From an uncultured Fluviicola sp. (GTDB taxonomy: Bacteria; Bacteroidota; Bacteroidia; Flavobacteriales; Crocinitomicaceae): DNA of 64,000 bases. Each line of letters begins with the position of its first letter. The stretch's first letter is position 1. Shown here piece after piece: positions 11,101 to 19,061 of this stretch. The stretch covers positions 186,001 through 250,000 of the forward strand of contig NZ_CAMLDC010000001.1 in assembly GCF_946478805.1 (NCBI RefSeq). Reading direction: 5' to 3'. The position numbers and the translations under genes are program-made. The notes below the pieces were generated by a model. That model saw nothing but the letters and a program-made list of their open reading frames with translations, ran no database searches and was not told where the DNA came from.

Positions 11101-11166
11101 GGAGTTTATTTCTTGCATATTCAAAGCGAAGAAAAAACAAGCATTATTAAGTTAGTAGTGGAATAA
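8104..11166 (+). CDS. Secreted T9SS type A protein with L-type-lectin-like and PKD domains, paralogue B
   Basis: 1020 aa. A long signal peptide ends near TCGQ (about 36). The N-terminal region (QQIYLGSEMD...FQWNGLGNIVIGVDENQ) is a beta-rich domain seen in other Bacteroidota secreted proteins. Ig-like segments come next, then residues about 521-735 resemble an L-type lectin/concanavalin-like sandwich (LTINDPAFHTGLNNAMTVSF, GGADGVSYSFG). A PKD domain (YSWDFGDGTT, about 880-930) and a type A sorting domain (LSVYPNPANEF, from about 943) end the protein. It probably binds glycans at the cell surface; that is inference. The paralogue at 11592 follows directly. Confidence 0.82.
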   Translation: MKKLTTLKIRNRKISKNLALGLLLSMGSLLTCGQTITTSIGTGTNTNNNVPITSYYGYSYSQQIYLGSEMDPAVQGQPNNITKIRFYYASGSLTNSNNWTIYMGSTNQTSFTSNTNWVPLANLSQVFTGTVTFPAAGNWMEVTLTTPFQWNGLGNIVIGVDENQSSYSASDGYWRSQATSGTRSIYFRNDSTNPDPASPPTATGTNTLVAQIEIVHDLAPACSGVPSHATAVSSLSTTCSNSPVPANLSLTGTPFSTGLGFQWQYNDGSGWVNYATGTTLAFSTTPTTTVNVRAITTCIATGDQDISEEASINVNPAPTVTADQTNVAYCSGSPVTVVASGADTYAWSPATGLNVANNDTVFASPLNSTTYTVIGTDLMGCKDTTTVMVTPVSKIQKTAGYTPTAICSSGTPVTVTANASPATLFGGGAYEYRFIASNGSILQDWNTTNTYTFIPATDSVYKVYTDFRSNTCADAIDSISTSIVVGFGGDVAVVDYDCINLGGSVTLSSIFGQTTDETLFTNPFANTTDLTAVTTLGGSAAITGGRAVLTPSQTGVNGSLTINDPAFHTGLNNAMTVSFKMTADQPINNYGTGGADGVSYSFGNDVTATGNQNGSGSKLRLSFDANDNSPNIAGIYLGYNVTGTLSPAGAGTLAYLGNIALWKIKQDVQVVLTINALGKASLTVDGTTVFENVQMPAAYMNANTTGWKHVFGAATGGDAMRQAIKDVMITAPTLQYAFVPENATPVYGTSNTFTNVQPGTYDVWVSSNGSASCAKKIETVEIVNTNPLVLLGNDTTICEGEMITLDAGNAGASYVWSNSQITTQTRVVTQAGPYVVNVTAANGCVGVGSINIDVMGAPTASSIYVVNNMPTYTFTILNPQNANQYSWDFGDGTTIANAPGTVSHTYLTAGPRQVSVTLTNDCGTETVVTTIVVTSTAGIATNVIEGLSVYPNPANEFVTVELPSAVQATGSVFNTTGSLVRTIDSFTAKTEVSVGDFTPGVYFLHIQSEEKTSIIKLVVE

Positions 11167-11185
11167 TCAAACAGGTTAAACGCAA

Positions 11186-11217
11186 TTACCGGGTTGTAAT
11201 TTGGCCGGTAGTTTTTT
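11186..11217 (+). terminator. Rho-independent terminator (first of a pair)
   Basis: TACCGG/CCGGTA stem (6 bp plus a G-T pair) followed by six T, 20 bases after the stop codon of the gene at 8104. Confidence 0.75.
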
Positions 11218-11234
11218 AGGTATAATCTCAGTTT

Positions 11235-11265
11235 AAGGGTGGAAATGAAAGTTTCCACCCTTTTT
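11235..11265 (+). terminator. Rho-independent terminator (second of a pair)
   Basis: An 11-bp perfect stem with core GGGTGGAAA/TTTCCACCC, a 6-base loop and a T run. With the hairpin at 11186 it makes a tandem terminator isolating the two paralogues from each other. Confidence 0.85.
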
Positions 11266-11550
11266 AATTGGTTTGAATTATCCCCGCAATTTCTTGGATG
11301 GAAAAGACTTCTACTGTTCGAAATTTGTTTTCCATTCAATGAATTGGTTGGCTATTTCCAGTTTCTTGAATGCAAATAAGTCAGCTGTGGGAATTGAACT
11401 GTTGGTTTGAGAAGTTAAAAGGGAGTTTTGCAGTCCGTTTACACGATAGGTTTAATCAGGTTCCCTCTGTTTTACTGGGTTTCTTCTATTTTATGGATAA
11501 ATCGGTAATGATTCAATTGTCCCTTGTTTGTCGGACTTCTTTTTGCATGA
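11266..11550. other. Intergenic stretch without a supportable gene
   Basis: About 285 bases between the tandem terminators and the conserved leader of the next gene. A 66-codon open frame (11370-11570, +) has an unlikely composition and runs into the shared leader, so I do not call it. The only recognisable signal is the ATTGTCCCT/TTTGTC promoter-like sequence near 11515-11532, shared with the region before 8104. Confidence 0.5.
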
Positions 11551-11591
11551 AAAACACTCTAATTCCATAAGTTAGCCATAAAATTAAACTT
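11550..11591 (+). promoter_or_regulatory. Conserved leader of T9SS paralogue B'
   Basis: AAAACACTCT, CATAAGTTAGCC and AAAATTAAACTTATG repeat the leader found before 8104, with one inserted base and a shifted start codon. Confidence 0.55.
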
Positions 11592-14500
11592 ATGTCTAAA
11601 CTTACTTTTAACAAAATGAGTAGAAGGATTTTGTTAAGCAAATATACTTGCGTATTTGCCTTAACGTGGATGTCCTTGTTTTCTCTTGCTCAAACCACGG
11701 TTACCGTTGGTACGGCAACAACGACTACAAACAATGCTCCGATCAATGCAGCAAATGCATTTCATTACTCGCAATGTATTTACAAAGCTTCGGATATTAT
11801 TGCTGCTGGAGGAACCGGTGCGGGCACAATTTCAAAAATCCGTTATTATTTAGGTTCAGGTACACCAAATGCGAATTCGGCAGGGTGGACAGTGTACCTT
11901 GGTCATACAAACAAAGTAAACTTTAATTCTACAACAGATTGGATTTCCGCTGCTGGTTTAACAACCTGTTTTTCAGGTACGGTAACTTTTCCAGCAGCAG
12001 GTAACTGGATGGAAATTATACTGACAACCCCTTTTGAATGGAATGGGATAGATAACATTGTTGTAGGAGTGGATGAAAATCAGGCTGGAAGTGGGTCAAC
12101 TTCATTTTGGAGATATACCAATTATGGCTCCGATAACAGAACGATTTATTACAGTAGTAACACAACAAATCCGAATCCGGCTGCACCGCCAACGGCATCT
12201 TCCCGTGGCACTTGGGCTCCGAACATTCAATTTGAATGGACTGCTATTGCTCCATGTAGTGGAACCCCGGCTCATACTTCTGCATCGGTCAACGATGGCT
12301 CAATTTGTCCGGGACAGGTAGTTAGTTTTGATTTAACAGGATTATCTTTTAATTCGGGTTTCGATTTTGAATGGCAATACAACGATGGTTCAGGATGGCA
12401 AAGTTATCCCAATTCGGATACAACTGTTTTTTCTACAGTTCCGACAAACACTTTAAATGTTAGAGCAATTGTAACATGCTCAAATTCCGGATCGCAGGAT
12501 ACATCGGAAGAGGTTTCTGTGGTAGTGAATCCAAATCCATTGGTGACTGTAAATATGACAAGTGTGGCATATTGCGCAGGAGATAATGTGGAGCTCATTG
12601 CTGCTGATACTAATTCAGCAACAACTTTTGCCTGGTTGCCGATTACCGGATTAAACGTCGCAAATAATGATACGGTTGCAGCGAATCCTCTAACACCTAC
12701 AACTTATACGGTTACAGGAACAAATTCTTTTGGATGTATTTCTACTGCCACAGTAAGTGTAGCTCCTCTATCAATGGTAACTCGCGCAGCAATATATACT
12801 CCCAACCAGATATGCGCATCTGGTTCGCCGGTTGCTATTTCTACAACTGTAACGCCAGCTTTGATTAACGGCGGTTCAACTTGGGAATACCGATTTTTAG
12901 ATAATGATGGTGTTGAATTACAAACATGGAATTCCTCCAGTACTTTCAATTTCATCCCCGCTGCTGATAGCGTTTATACGATTTATTACCAAGTTAGAAG
13001 TAATGGTTGTGCAGATGAGGTCGACTCATTACCTCTGAATGTAGTTGTTGGTTTTGGTGCCACGGCAAATGTTGTGGGATATAATTGTAATAATTTAGGT
13101 GGCATTGTTTCGTTGAGTAATACTTTCGGTCAGATAAATACGGAAACGGTTTATACTAATCCATTAGCGAACGCGACAACAGATATTACAAATCTTACTT
13201 TTAACGGAAGTGCAGCTATCACAGGTGGACGTGCGGTTTTGACTCCTTCACAAACAGGAATCAATGGATCGGTTACGATTAATGATCCGGCTTTCCATAC
13301 AGGATTGAATAATGCAATGACCGTTTCATTTAAAATGACAGCTGATCAACCGATCAATACCTATGGAACAGGCGGAGCTGATGGAATTTCTTATTCATTT
13401 GGTGACGATGTTGCAGCAACGGGTAATCAGAACGGAACAGGTTCCAAACTAAGACTTTCTTTTGATGCAGCGAATAATAGTCCAAATGTTGCGGGAATTT
13501 ATCTGACTTATGGTTTTGCTAGTGGTACAATGGCACCTGGAAATGCAACAACATTAGTATACAATAACAATACGAGTTTGTGGAAGATCAAGCAGGACGC
13601 ACAAGTTATACTTACAATCAATACTTTCGGAAAAGCGAGCTTAACAATTGACGGAACAACGGTGTTCGAGAACATCCAAATGCCTGCAGCATATATGGAT
13701 GCAAATACAAGCGGATGGAAACATGTATTTGGTGCTGCTACCGGTGGTGATGCAATGAGGCAAGCTATTTCCGATTTGGTTATTAATGCACCATCATTGA
13801 AATTTGCATTAACAGATGAAAATGTTGCTCCAACAACTTGGGTTGGAACAAGTACTTTCACGAATATTCAACCGGGAACATATGATGTATGGATCAGTAC
13901 TAACGGTTCGATATCTTGTGCTAAGAAAGTTGAAACAATTGAAATTGAAAACCTGAATCCTTTGGTATCGCTTGGAAACGATACAACCATCTGTGAAGGG
14001 GGATCATTGATCCTGGATGCAGGCAATTCAGGCTCATCGTATATTTGGAGTAATTCTCAATTGACAACTCAGACGAGAACAATTACGCAAGCAGGTCATT
14101 ACGTTGTGAATGTTATCAATACAGATGGATGTGTTGGAGTGGGTTCTATAAATATAGATGTAATGGGTGCACCAACTGCATCGACTATCTTTGTTGAAAA
14201 TAACATGCCAACTTATACATTCACTATTTTGAATCCACAAAATGCGAATCAATATGATTGGAATTTTGGAGATGGCACAACACTTTCAAATGCACCGGGA
14301 ACAGTAACACATACTTATTTGACAGCTGGACCGAGACAAGTATCCGTGACATTAGCAAATGAGTGTGGAACTGAAACGGTTGTTACAACCGTTGTTGTAA
14401 CAAGTACTGCTGGAATCGAAGAGCAAGAAATCAAAGGATTGAGTGTTTACCCCAATCCGGCATCAGATAAATTGAACATCTCAATTCCTCAAACGATGAA

Positions 14501-14663
14501 TGCTTCAGCAACGGTTTATTCCGCAACCGGTACATTAGTTAAGACGATTGCGAAATTGGAGACTCAAACAGAACTATCCGTGCAAAATTGGAACCCCGGG
14601 GTTTATTTTATTCGCGTTCAAAATGATGAAAAAACAAACACTATTAAGTTAGTCATTCAATGA
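11592..14663 (+). CDS. Secreted T9SS type A protein with L-type-lectin-like and PKD domains, paralogue B'
   Basis: 1023 aa, a full-length tandem paralogue of the gene at 8104 with the same domain order: signal peptide (to about LFSLAQ), beta-rich N-terminal domain, Ig-like segments, lectin-like sandwich (about 520-736), PKD (YDWNFGDGTT) and type A sorting domain (LSVYPNPASDK). Similarity is much higher in the lectin-like region, where the DNA is also close to identical (for example 13207-13335 versus 9715-9843), than in the N-terminal third. This suggests gene conversion or selection on the lectin part. The start at 11592 follows the shared leader; a second in-frame ATG at 11616 is possible. 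Confidence 0.82.
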   Translation: MSKLTFNKMSRRILLSKYTCVFALTWMSLFSLAQTTVTVGTATTTTNNAPINAANAFHYSQCIYKASDIIAAGGTGAGTISKIRYYLGSGTPNANSAGWTVYLGHTNKVNFNSTTDWISAAGLTTCFSGTVTFPAAGNWMEIILTTPFEWNGIDNIVVGVDENQAGSGSTSFWRYTNYGSDNRTIYYSSNTTNPNPAAPPTASSRGTWAPNIQFEWTAIAPCSGTPAHTSASVNDGSICPGQVVSFDLTGLSFNSGFDFEWQYNDGSGWQSYPNSDTTVFSTVPTNTLNVRAIVTCSNSGSQDTSEEVSVVVNPNPLVTVNMTSVAYCAGDNVELIAADTNSATTFAWLPITGLNVANNDTVAANPLTPTTYTVTGTNSFGCISTATVSVAPLSMVTRAAIYTPNQICASGSPVAISTTVTPALINGGSTWEYRFLDNDGVELQTWNSSSTFNFIPAADSVYTIYYQVRSNGCADEVDSLPLNVVVGFGATANVVGYNCNNLGGIVSLSNTFGQINTETVYTNPLANATTDITNLTFNGSAAITGGRAVLTPSQTGINGSVTINDPAFHTGLNNAMTVSFKMTADQPINTYGTGGADGISYSFGDDVAATGNQNGTGSKLRLSFDAANNSPNVAGIYLTYGFASGTMAPGNATTLVYNNNTSLWKIKQDAQVILTINTFGKASLTIDGTTVFENIQMPAAYMDANTSGWKHVFGAATGGDAMRQAISDLVINAPSLKFALTDENVAPTTWVGTSTFTNIQPGTYDVWISTNGSISCAKKVETIEIENLNPLVSLGNDTTICEGGSLILDAGNSGSSYIWSNSQLTTQTRTITQAGHYVVNVINTDGCVGVGSINIDVMGAPTASTIFVENNMPTYTFTILNPQNANQYDWNFGDGTTLSNAPGTVTHTYLTAGPRQVSVTLANECGTETVVTTVVVTSTAGIEEQEIKGLSVYPNPASDKLNISIPQTMNASATVYSATGTLVKTIAKLETQTELSVQNWNPGVYFIRVQNDEKTNTIKLVIQ

Positions 14664-14677
14664 CGCTGATTTAGCAT

Positions 14678-14711
14678 AAATGTGGGTAAGTTCTACTTGC
14701 CCACATTTTTT
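14678..14711 (+). terminator. Rho-independent terminator
   Basis: A 13-bp stem (core AATGTGGG/CCCACATT, one G-T pair) with a 5-base loop and a T run. It ends the gene at 11592. An open frame extending left to 14680 overlaps this hairpin, which argues for the later start at 14731. Confidence 0.88.
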
Positions 14712-14730
14712 ATCTCCATTTAATCTCGAT

Positions 14731-16911
14731 ATGATGAAAATACTGATTCGTTTCTTTCTTCTCCTAACTTTTATTTCTAACAATTTCATAACTCAGGCTC
14801 AATGCAACTGGACTCAGATTTATTATGAATCATATGAGTACACGACTACTATTCCATACTTATTACCCGGAACGACTTACCAAAATACACCCCAACAATG
14901 GCCGGGATGTATCCGAACCGGTTCATATGGAATGTATATGAATATTGTGGATGGTTACCTTGGACAACTCTATTCACAACCATTTCAAAACATGTGTGTC
15001 GGCCAGCTATATAGATTCAGCTTTTCTACCCGTGATGCATTCACAAGTACGAATGATTTGACCATTTCTATAAAAGACAATAATGGTGTAACGTTAGTAA
15101 GCCAAAATGTCATCAATGGAAGTACATGGAATGATATTACAATGTTGTCTTTTGCAGCAACCACAACCACTTTAACCTTTGAAATTGTCACAAATACAGC
15201 AGGGACAGGAGGAAATGATGTTGGATTTGATGACCTGAGATTATTTCAATGTAATCCGGCTCCGCACAATTATGCAGTAACGGAATGCCTTTCGACACCT
15301 TCCTTGGATTTATATAATTCGATTGGCTCTCCGACCTTGTCTTCTTCAGGAGTTTGGAGTGGACCATCCACTTTGACAAATAACCATTTGGGAACTTTTA
15401 CTTCAGGGGTAAATACAAATGGTCTCTATAGTTATACCATTCATGGGGCACCCGGATGTGCTGATTCAGTTGCAAATCTAAGTGTTGCATTTATTCAAAC
15501 TCCGATATTAAATCCAATTGCGAATGTGATTACTTGTTCATCCTATGTCTTACCCCCAATAACAGGTACTTCGATGAGTGGAAATCAAAAATATTATACC
15601 GGACCAGGTGGAACCGGAACTGTTTTAAATCCGGGTACGAATGTCAATACTTCTCAAACATTATATGCTTATGATGGAACTACGGGATGTTCGGATGAAG
15701 TTTCTTTTACGATTACCTTTACTCTACCACCGGTAATCAGTATTTCAGCGAATGATACGATTTGTAATGGAGAAACGGCAGTTTTCACAGCGTCTTCTTC
15801 CGGAATAGAAATGACTTATTTATGGACTCCCGGGAATCTCACCGGCAGTTCTATTTCCGTCACCCCTTCATCTTCCGTAATTTATTCGGTTGTAGGTACG
15901 GATGTGAATGGTTGTGTATCGAACATTGTTTCGTCAGCTGCAATTGTCAAACCAACGCCTATAGTAACAATGCAATTATCAGATGATACGATTTGCGTAG
16001 GAAGTCCGGTCCAGTTTATAGCATCATCTTCGATTAACGGGACAAATTTTCTTTGGAACAACGGAAATACACAAGCGATTCAGGTAGTTTCTCCAACAAT
16101 TACAACTACTTATTCGGTCGTTGGAACTTCTCCGAACGGGTGTACCGATGCGAAAACGGGTTCTGTTTTTGTGATTCCTGAACTAATCATTTCCATTACC
16201 GGAGCGACTGATTTTTGTGATGGATCTTCAACTATTCTTGGCGCAACACCAATTACTCAGGGATTGACTTACATTTGGTCACCTTCAGGAAGCACTGCTC
16301 AATCTGTGATTGTGGATAATTCGAATGTAGGCTGGATTTATTTGGAAGGTTCTTTTTTTAACTGTCCTGCGGGAAAAGATTCGATTCTGACAAGCGTGCT
16401 TCCAAACCCGGAAATTACAGTTCCTACTGATTTTCTGGTTTGTCCTGGAGATCCTGTTGTTGCAACAGTAAGCTCGAATCAGTCGAACAGTTCTTTTGTC
16501 TGGATACCGGGCAATTTGTCAGGAATCACGAATACACTGACTTCCAATGGGTCAATGACTTATTATGTGTATGCCCAAACCGGAAACTGTGTTTCGGAAG
16601 TGGATTCATTTTTCGTAGATATGTCACTTGCATGTTCCATGGAAGTTCCTAATATTTTCACGCCGAATAATGATCAAACGAATGATTATTTCTCTTTAAT
16701 TTCTTATTCTGGTCTTGCTTCTTTGGATATTGTGATCACCAATCGTTGGGGAAATGTAATCCAAGAATATGATAACCCTGATTTCAAATGGGATGGAAAA
16801 GACCGAAATGGAAATGCAGTTACGGAAGGAGTTTATTTTTATAACATTGTTGCCAAAACCGGTTCTGGAGAGGAATTAAAACAACAAGGATTTGTAGAGT
16901 TATTCCGGTAA
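14731..16911 (+). CDS. Secreted T9SS type B (CHU_C) adhesin, paralogue A'
   Basis: 726 aa from 14731 (or 14734, adjacent ATG codons). This start gives a signal peptide MMKILIRFFLLLTF...ITQAQ and lies 20 bases after a terminator. The first 150 mature residues (CNWTQIYYESYEY ... VGFDDLRLFQC) repeat the N-terminal module of the gene at 2607, and the next Ig-like segment (WSGP, NTNGLYSYTI, KYYTGPGGTGT) is also shared. The middle differs: several short Ig-like units starting 'SANDTICNG' or 'SDDTICVG', no PKD. It ends in a type B sorting domain (PNIFTPNNDQTND, TNRWGNVI, WDGKDRNG). The ligand is unknown. Confidence 0.82.
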   Translation: MMKILIRFFLLLTFISNNFITQAQCNWTQIYYESYEYTTTIPYLLPGTTYQNTPQQWPGCIRTGSYGMYMNIVDGYLGQLYSQPFQNMCVGQLYRFSFSTRDAFTSTNDLTISIKDNNGVTLVSQNVINGSTWNDITMLSFAATTTTLTFEIVTNTAGTGGNDVGFDDLRLFQCNPAPHNYAVTECLSTPSLDLYNSIGSPTLSSSGVWSGPSTLTNNHLGTFTSGVNTNGLYSYTIHGAPGCADSVANLSVAFIQTPILNPIANVITCSSYVLPPITGTSMSGNQKYYTGPGGTGTVLNPGTNVNTSQTLYAYDGTTGCSDEVSFTITFTLPPVISISANDTICNGETAVFTASSSGIEMTYLWTPGNLTGSSISVTPSSSVIYSVVGTDVNGCVSNIVSSAAIVKPTPIVTMQLSDDTICVGSPVQFIASSSINGTNFLWNNGNTQAIQVVSPTITTTYSVVGTSPNGCTDAKTGSVFVIPELIISITGATDFCDGSSTILGATPITQGLTYIWSPSGSTAQSVIVDNSNVGWIYLEGSFFNCPAGKDSILTSVLPNPEITVPTDFLVCPGDPVVATVSSNQSNSSFVWIPGNLSGITNTLTSNGSMTYYVYAQTGNCVSEVDSFFVDMSLACSMEVPNIFTPNNDQTNDYFSLISYSGLASLDIVITNRWGNVIQEYDNPDFKWDGKDRNGNAVTEGVYFYNIVAKTGSGEELKQQGFVELFR

Positions 16912-16913
16912 GT

Positions 16914-16953
16914 ACGAAGAAAGCGGGAAACAATCTTCCCGCTTTCTTCGTTT
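16914..16953. terminator. Rho-independent terminator with 16-bp stem
   Basis: ACGAAGAAAGCGGGAA pairs perfectly with its complement across a 6-base loop and ends in a short T run. It closes the adhesin cluster before rmlB. Confidence 0.82.
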
Positions 16954-16961
16954 ATTCTGTT

Positions 16962-16999
16962 CCATCCTGAAATAAATTGTGTGACCTATTTCAGGATGG
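16962..16999. repeat. 13-bp perfect inverted repeat of unknown role
   Basis: CCATCCTGAAATA and its exact complement flank a 12-base spacer. No T run follows on either strand, so it is not an obvious terminator. It lies about 125 bases before rmlB. The inner part (CTGAAATAAA.TGT...TATTTCA) recurs at 30870-30895. Confidence 0.6.
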
Positions 17000-17122
17000 T
17001 TCATCTACTTCAATTCCAATGATGCAGACATCATCCACCTGTTTGAAATCTGCATTGACGGTATTCCTTTGTGAAGTTTTAATTTTCTCGGAAGGCGATA
17101 ATTGGTTATTTTTACTTCTTGT

Positions 17123-18181
17123 ATGACAACACAGAAGCACGTATTGGTAACAGGTGGAGCCGGATTTATTGGATCCCACCTGGTTCGCCTTTTGGTAAAC
17201 AAATACCCATCCTATCATATTGTAACATTTGACTCGCTCACATATGCCGGAAATCTTTCCAATTTGAAAGAGGTAATTGATTCAAAAAATCACACTTTTT
17301 TCAAGGGAGACATCACTTCTGAACAAGATGTGAAAGAAGCATTCGAAAAATTCGAGATTACGGATGTTATTCACTTGGCAGCTGAATCTCATGTAGACCG
17401 ATCTATTGAAGGACCGATGGAATTCGTGCATACCAATGTGGTCGGGACCGTAAACCTGATGAACCAGGCAAGAGCTTATTGGGATACGTTGGAAGGACAT
17501 GTTTTTTACCATGTTTCTACTGATGAGGTTTTCGGATCGCTCGGATCGGAAGGGTTTTTCACGGAAAGTACTCCATACGACCCAAGAAGTCCGTATTCTG
17601 CTTCAAAAGCAGCCTCAGACCACTTTGTTTCGGCTTATTATCATACATACGGGTTTCCGGTAAAACGATCCAATTGTTCGAATAATTATGGGAGCAATCA
17701 CCATCCTGAGAAATTGATTCCATTGATGATTAACAATATCCTCAACAAGAAACCATTGCCTGTTTATGGCGAGGGGATCAATGTGCGGGATTGGTTGTGG
17801 GTGGAAGATCATGCCCGTGCGATTGATGTCATTTTTCACCAAGGGGAAATTGGTTGTAATTACAATGTAGGCGGTTGGAACGAGTGGAGAAACATCGATC
17901 TGATTCACGAGCTATGTTTCATCATGGATCAAGAGTTGGGTCGTCCGGAAGGAGAAAGTGCCGAACTGATCACTTATGTGAAGGACCGGGCCGGGCATGA
18001 TCTGCGTTATGCGATCGACGCCACCAAACTATTTGATGAGTTGGGCTGGAAACCGAGTATCACGTTTGAAGAAGGCCTTCGGAATACGGTGCGTTGGTAT
18101 TTGGAGAATCAGGATTGGGTGAAAGAAGTAACTTCCGGCGCTTACCAGGATTATTATAAAAACATGTACAATCAGCGTTAG
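17123..18181 (+). CDS. rmlB: dTDP-glucose 4,6-dehydratase
   Basis: Converts dTDP-glucose to dTDP-4-keto-6-deoxyglucose, the first committed step to dTDP-L-rhamnose and other deoxysugars of surface polysaccharides. 352 aa from the ATG at 17123 (MTTQKHVLVTGG), preferred over an in-frame TTG at 17102. The NAD motif GGAGFIG is at 11-17, the catalytic STDEVFG at 132-138 (Asp134, Glu135) and YSASK (Tyr158, Lys162). The other rml genes are not in the window. The stop codon lies two bases before the next gene, so they form an operon. Confidence 0.92.
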   Translation: MTTQKHVLVTGGAGFIGSHLVRLLVNKYPSYHIVTFDSLTYAGNLSNLKEVIDSKNHTFFKGDITSEQDVKEAFEKFEITDVIHLAAESHVDRSIEGPMEFVHTNVVGTVNLMNQARAYWDTLEGHVFYHVSTDEVFGSLGSEGFFTESTPYDPRSPYSASKAASDHFVSAYYHTYGFPVKRSNCSNNYGSNHHPEKLIPLMINNILNKKPLPVYGEGINVRDWLWVEDHARAIDVIFHQGEIGCNYNVGGWNEWRNIDLIHELCFIMDQELGRPEGESAELITYVKDRAGHDLRYAIDATKLFDELGWKPSITFEEGLRNTVRWYLENQDWVKEVTSGAYQDYYKNMYNQR

Positions 18182-18183
18182 GA

Positions 18184-18927
18184 ATGGGATTGCTTCAGGT
18201 TTTTAATCGACAAAAGAGAGAAGCTGCCGATCTGGGCGATAAACTTCTTGTAGATATTCACAGCCATTTACTTCCGGGAATTGATGACGGCGCCCCGACA
18301 ATGGATCACACTATCGGGATGCTTCGGAAGTTTGAAGAACTGGGATACCGGAAATTGATCATGACTCCTCACATTATGTCCGGGGTCTACGACAATACTT
18401 CTGAGATTATTTTGAGAAAATTGGAAGAGGTGAGAGCAGTCAGCCACGATCTGGGATTGAAATTGATCCTCGAAGCTTCTGCAGAATACTATTTTGATGA
18501 AACCTTGGTGGGACGAATCCGGAATAAAGATCTACTACCGTTTCATGGAAACCACGTATTGTTTGAATTTTCTTTCAGAAATCAACCTTCCCAGGTGGAA
18601 GAACTTGTCTTTCAATTGCAGTCTGCCGGTTACCAACCTGTTTTGGCTCATTTTGAGCGGTACATTTATTTTCATCCGTCGATTGAAGCGGCGAAATCCC
18701 TTCGGGAACGAGGCTGTTTCATCCAGGTAAACCTGAATTCGTTTACAGGACATTACGGTCCGGAAGTGAAAAGTCAGGCAATAAAACTCCTGAAAGCAGG
18801 GATGATCGATATTTTAGGAAGTGATTGTCACCGGATTCAGCACCTTGAAAACATTGATAAATCTTTGAAAGACCCACTTTTTCATCAACTACTCGATTTA
18901 CAGCTAAAGAACCGGTTGTTTCTCTAA
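18184..18927 (+). CDS. CpsB/YwqE-type PHP-domain tyrosine-protein phosphatase
   Basis: 247 aa PHP-family metallophosphatase. DIHSHLLPGIDDG (24-36) carries the metal-binding His26, His28 and Asp pair; TPHIM and DILGSDCHR give later metal ligands. This family (CpsB, Wzb-like YwqE) removes phosphate from the tyrosine-rich tail of polysaccharide co-polymerase kinases and so tunes capsule length. It directly follows rmlB, fitting a polysaccharide role. The kinase partner is not in the window. The N-terminal 20 residues before the PHP motif are a short basic extension. Confidence 0.85.
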   Translation: MGLLQVFNRQKREAADLGDKLLVDIHSHLLPGIDDGAPTMDHTIGMLRKFEELGYRKLIMTPHIMSGVYDNTSEIILRKLEEVRAVSHDLGLKLILEASAEYYFDETLVGRIRNKDLLPFHGNHVLFEFSFRNQPSQVEELVFQLQSAGYQPVLAHFERYIYFHPSIEAAKSLRERGCFIQVNLNSFTGHYGPEVKSQAIKLLKAGMIDILGSDCHRIQHLENIDKSLKDPLFHQLLDLQLKNRLFL

Positions 18928-19061
18928 GGATCAGATTTCCATTCGTTTATTTGTTAAAATTTCTTTGGAAAGTTCGTTTTTTTAAGTTAATTTCTCACTT
19001 GTTCCCGAAAAAGATGGGGATGATTCCAATAGAAATAATTACTACTTGTAAAAACACTGCT

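Noticed and set aside
11370..11570. 66-codon open frame between the two tandem paralogues
   Set aside because: No signal peptide or family pattern, an odd composition, and it runs into the shared promoter/leader of the next gene.
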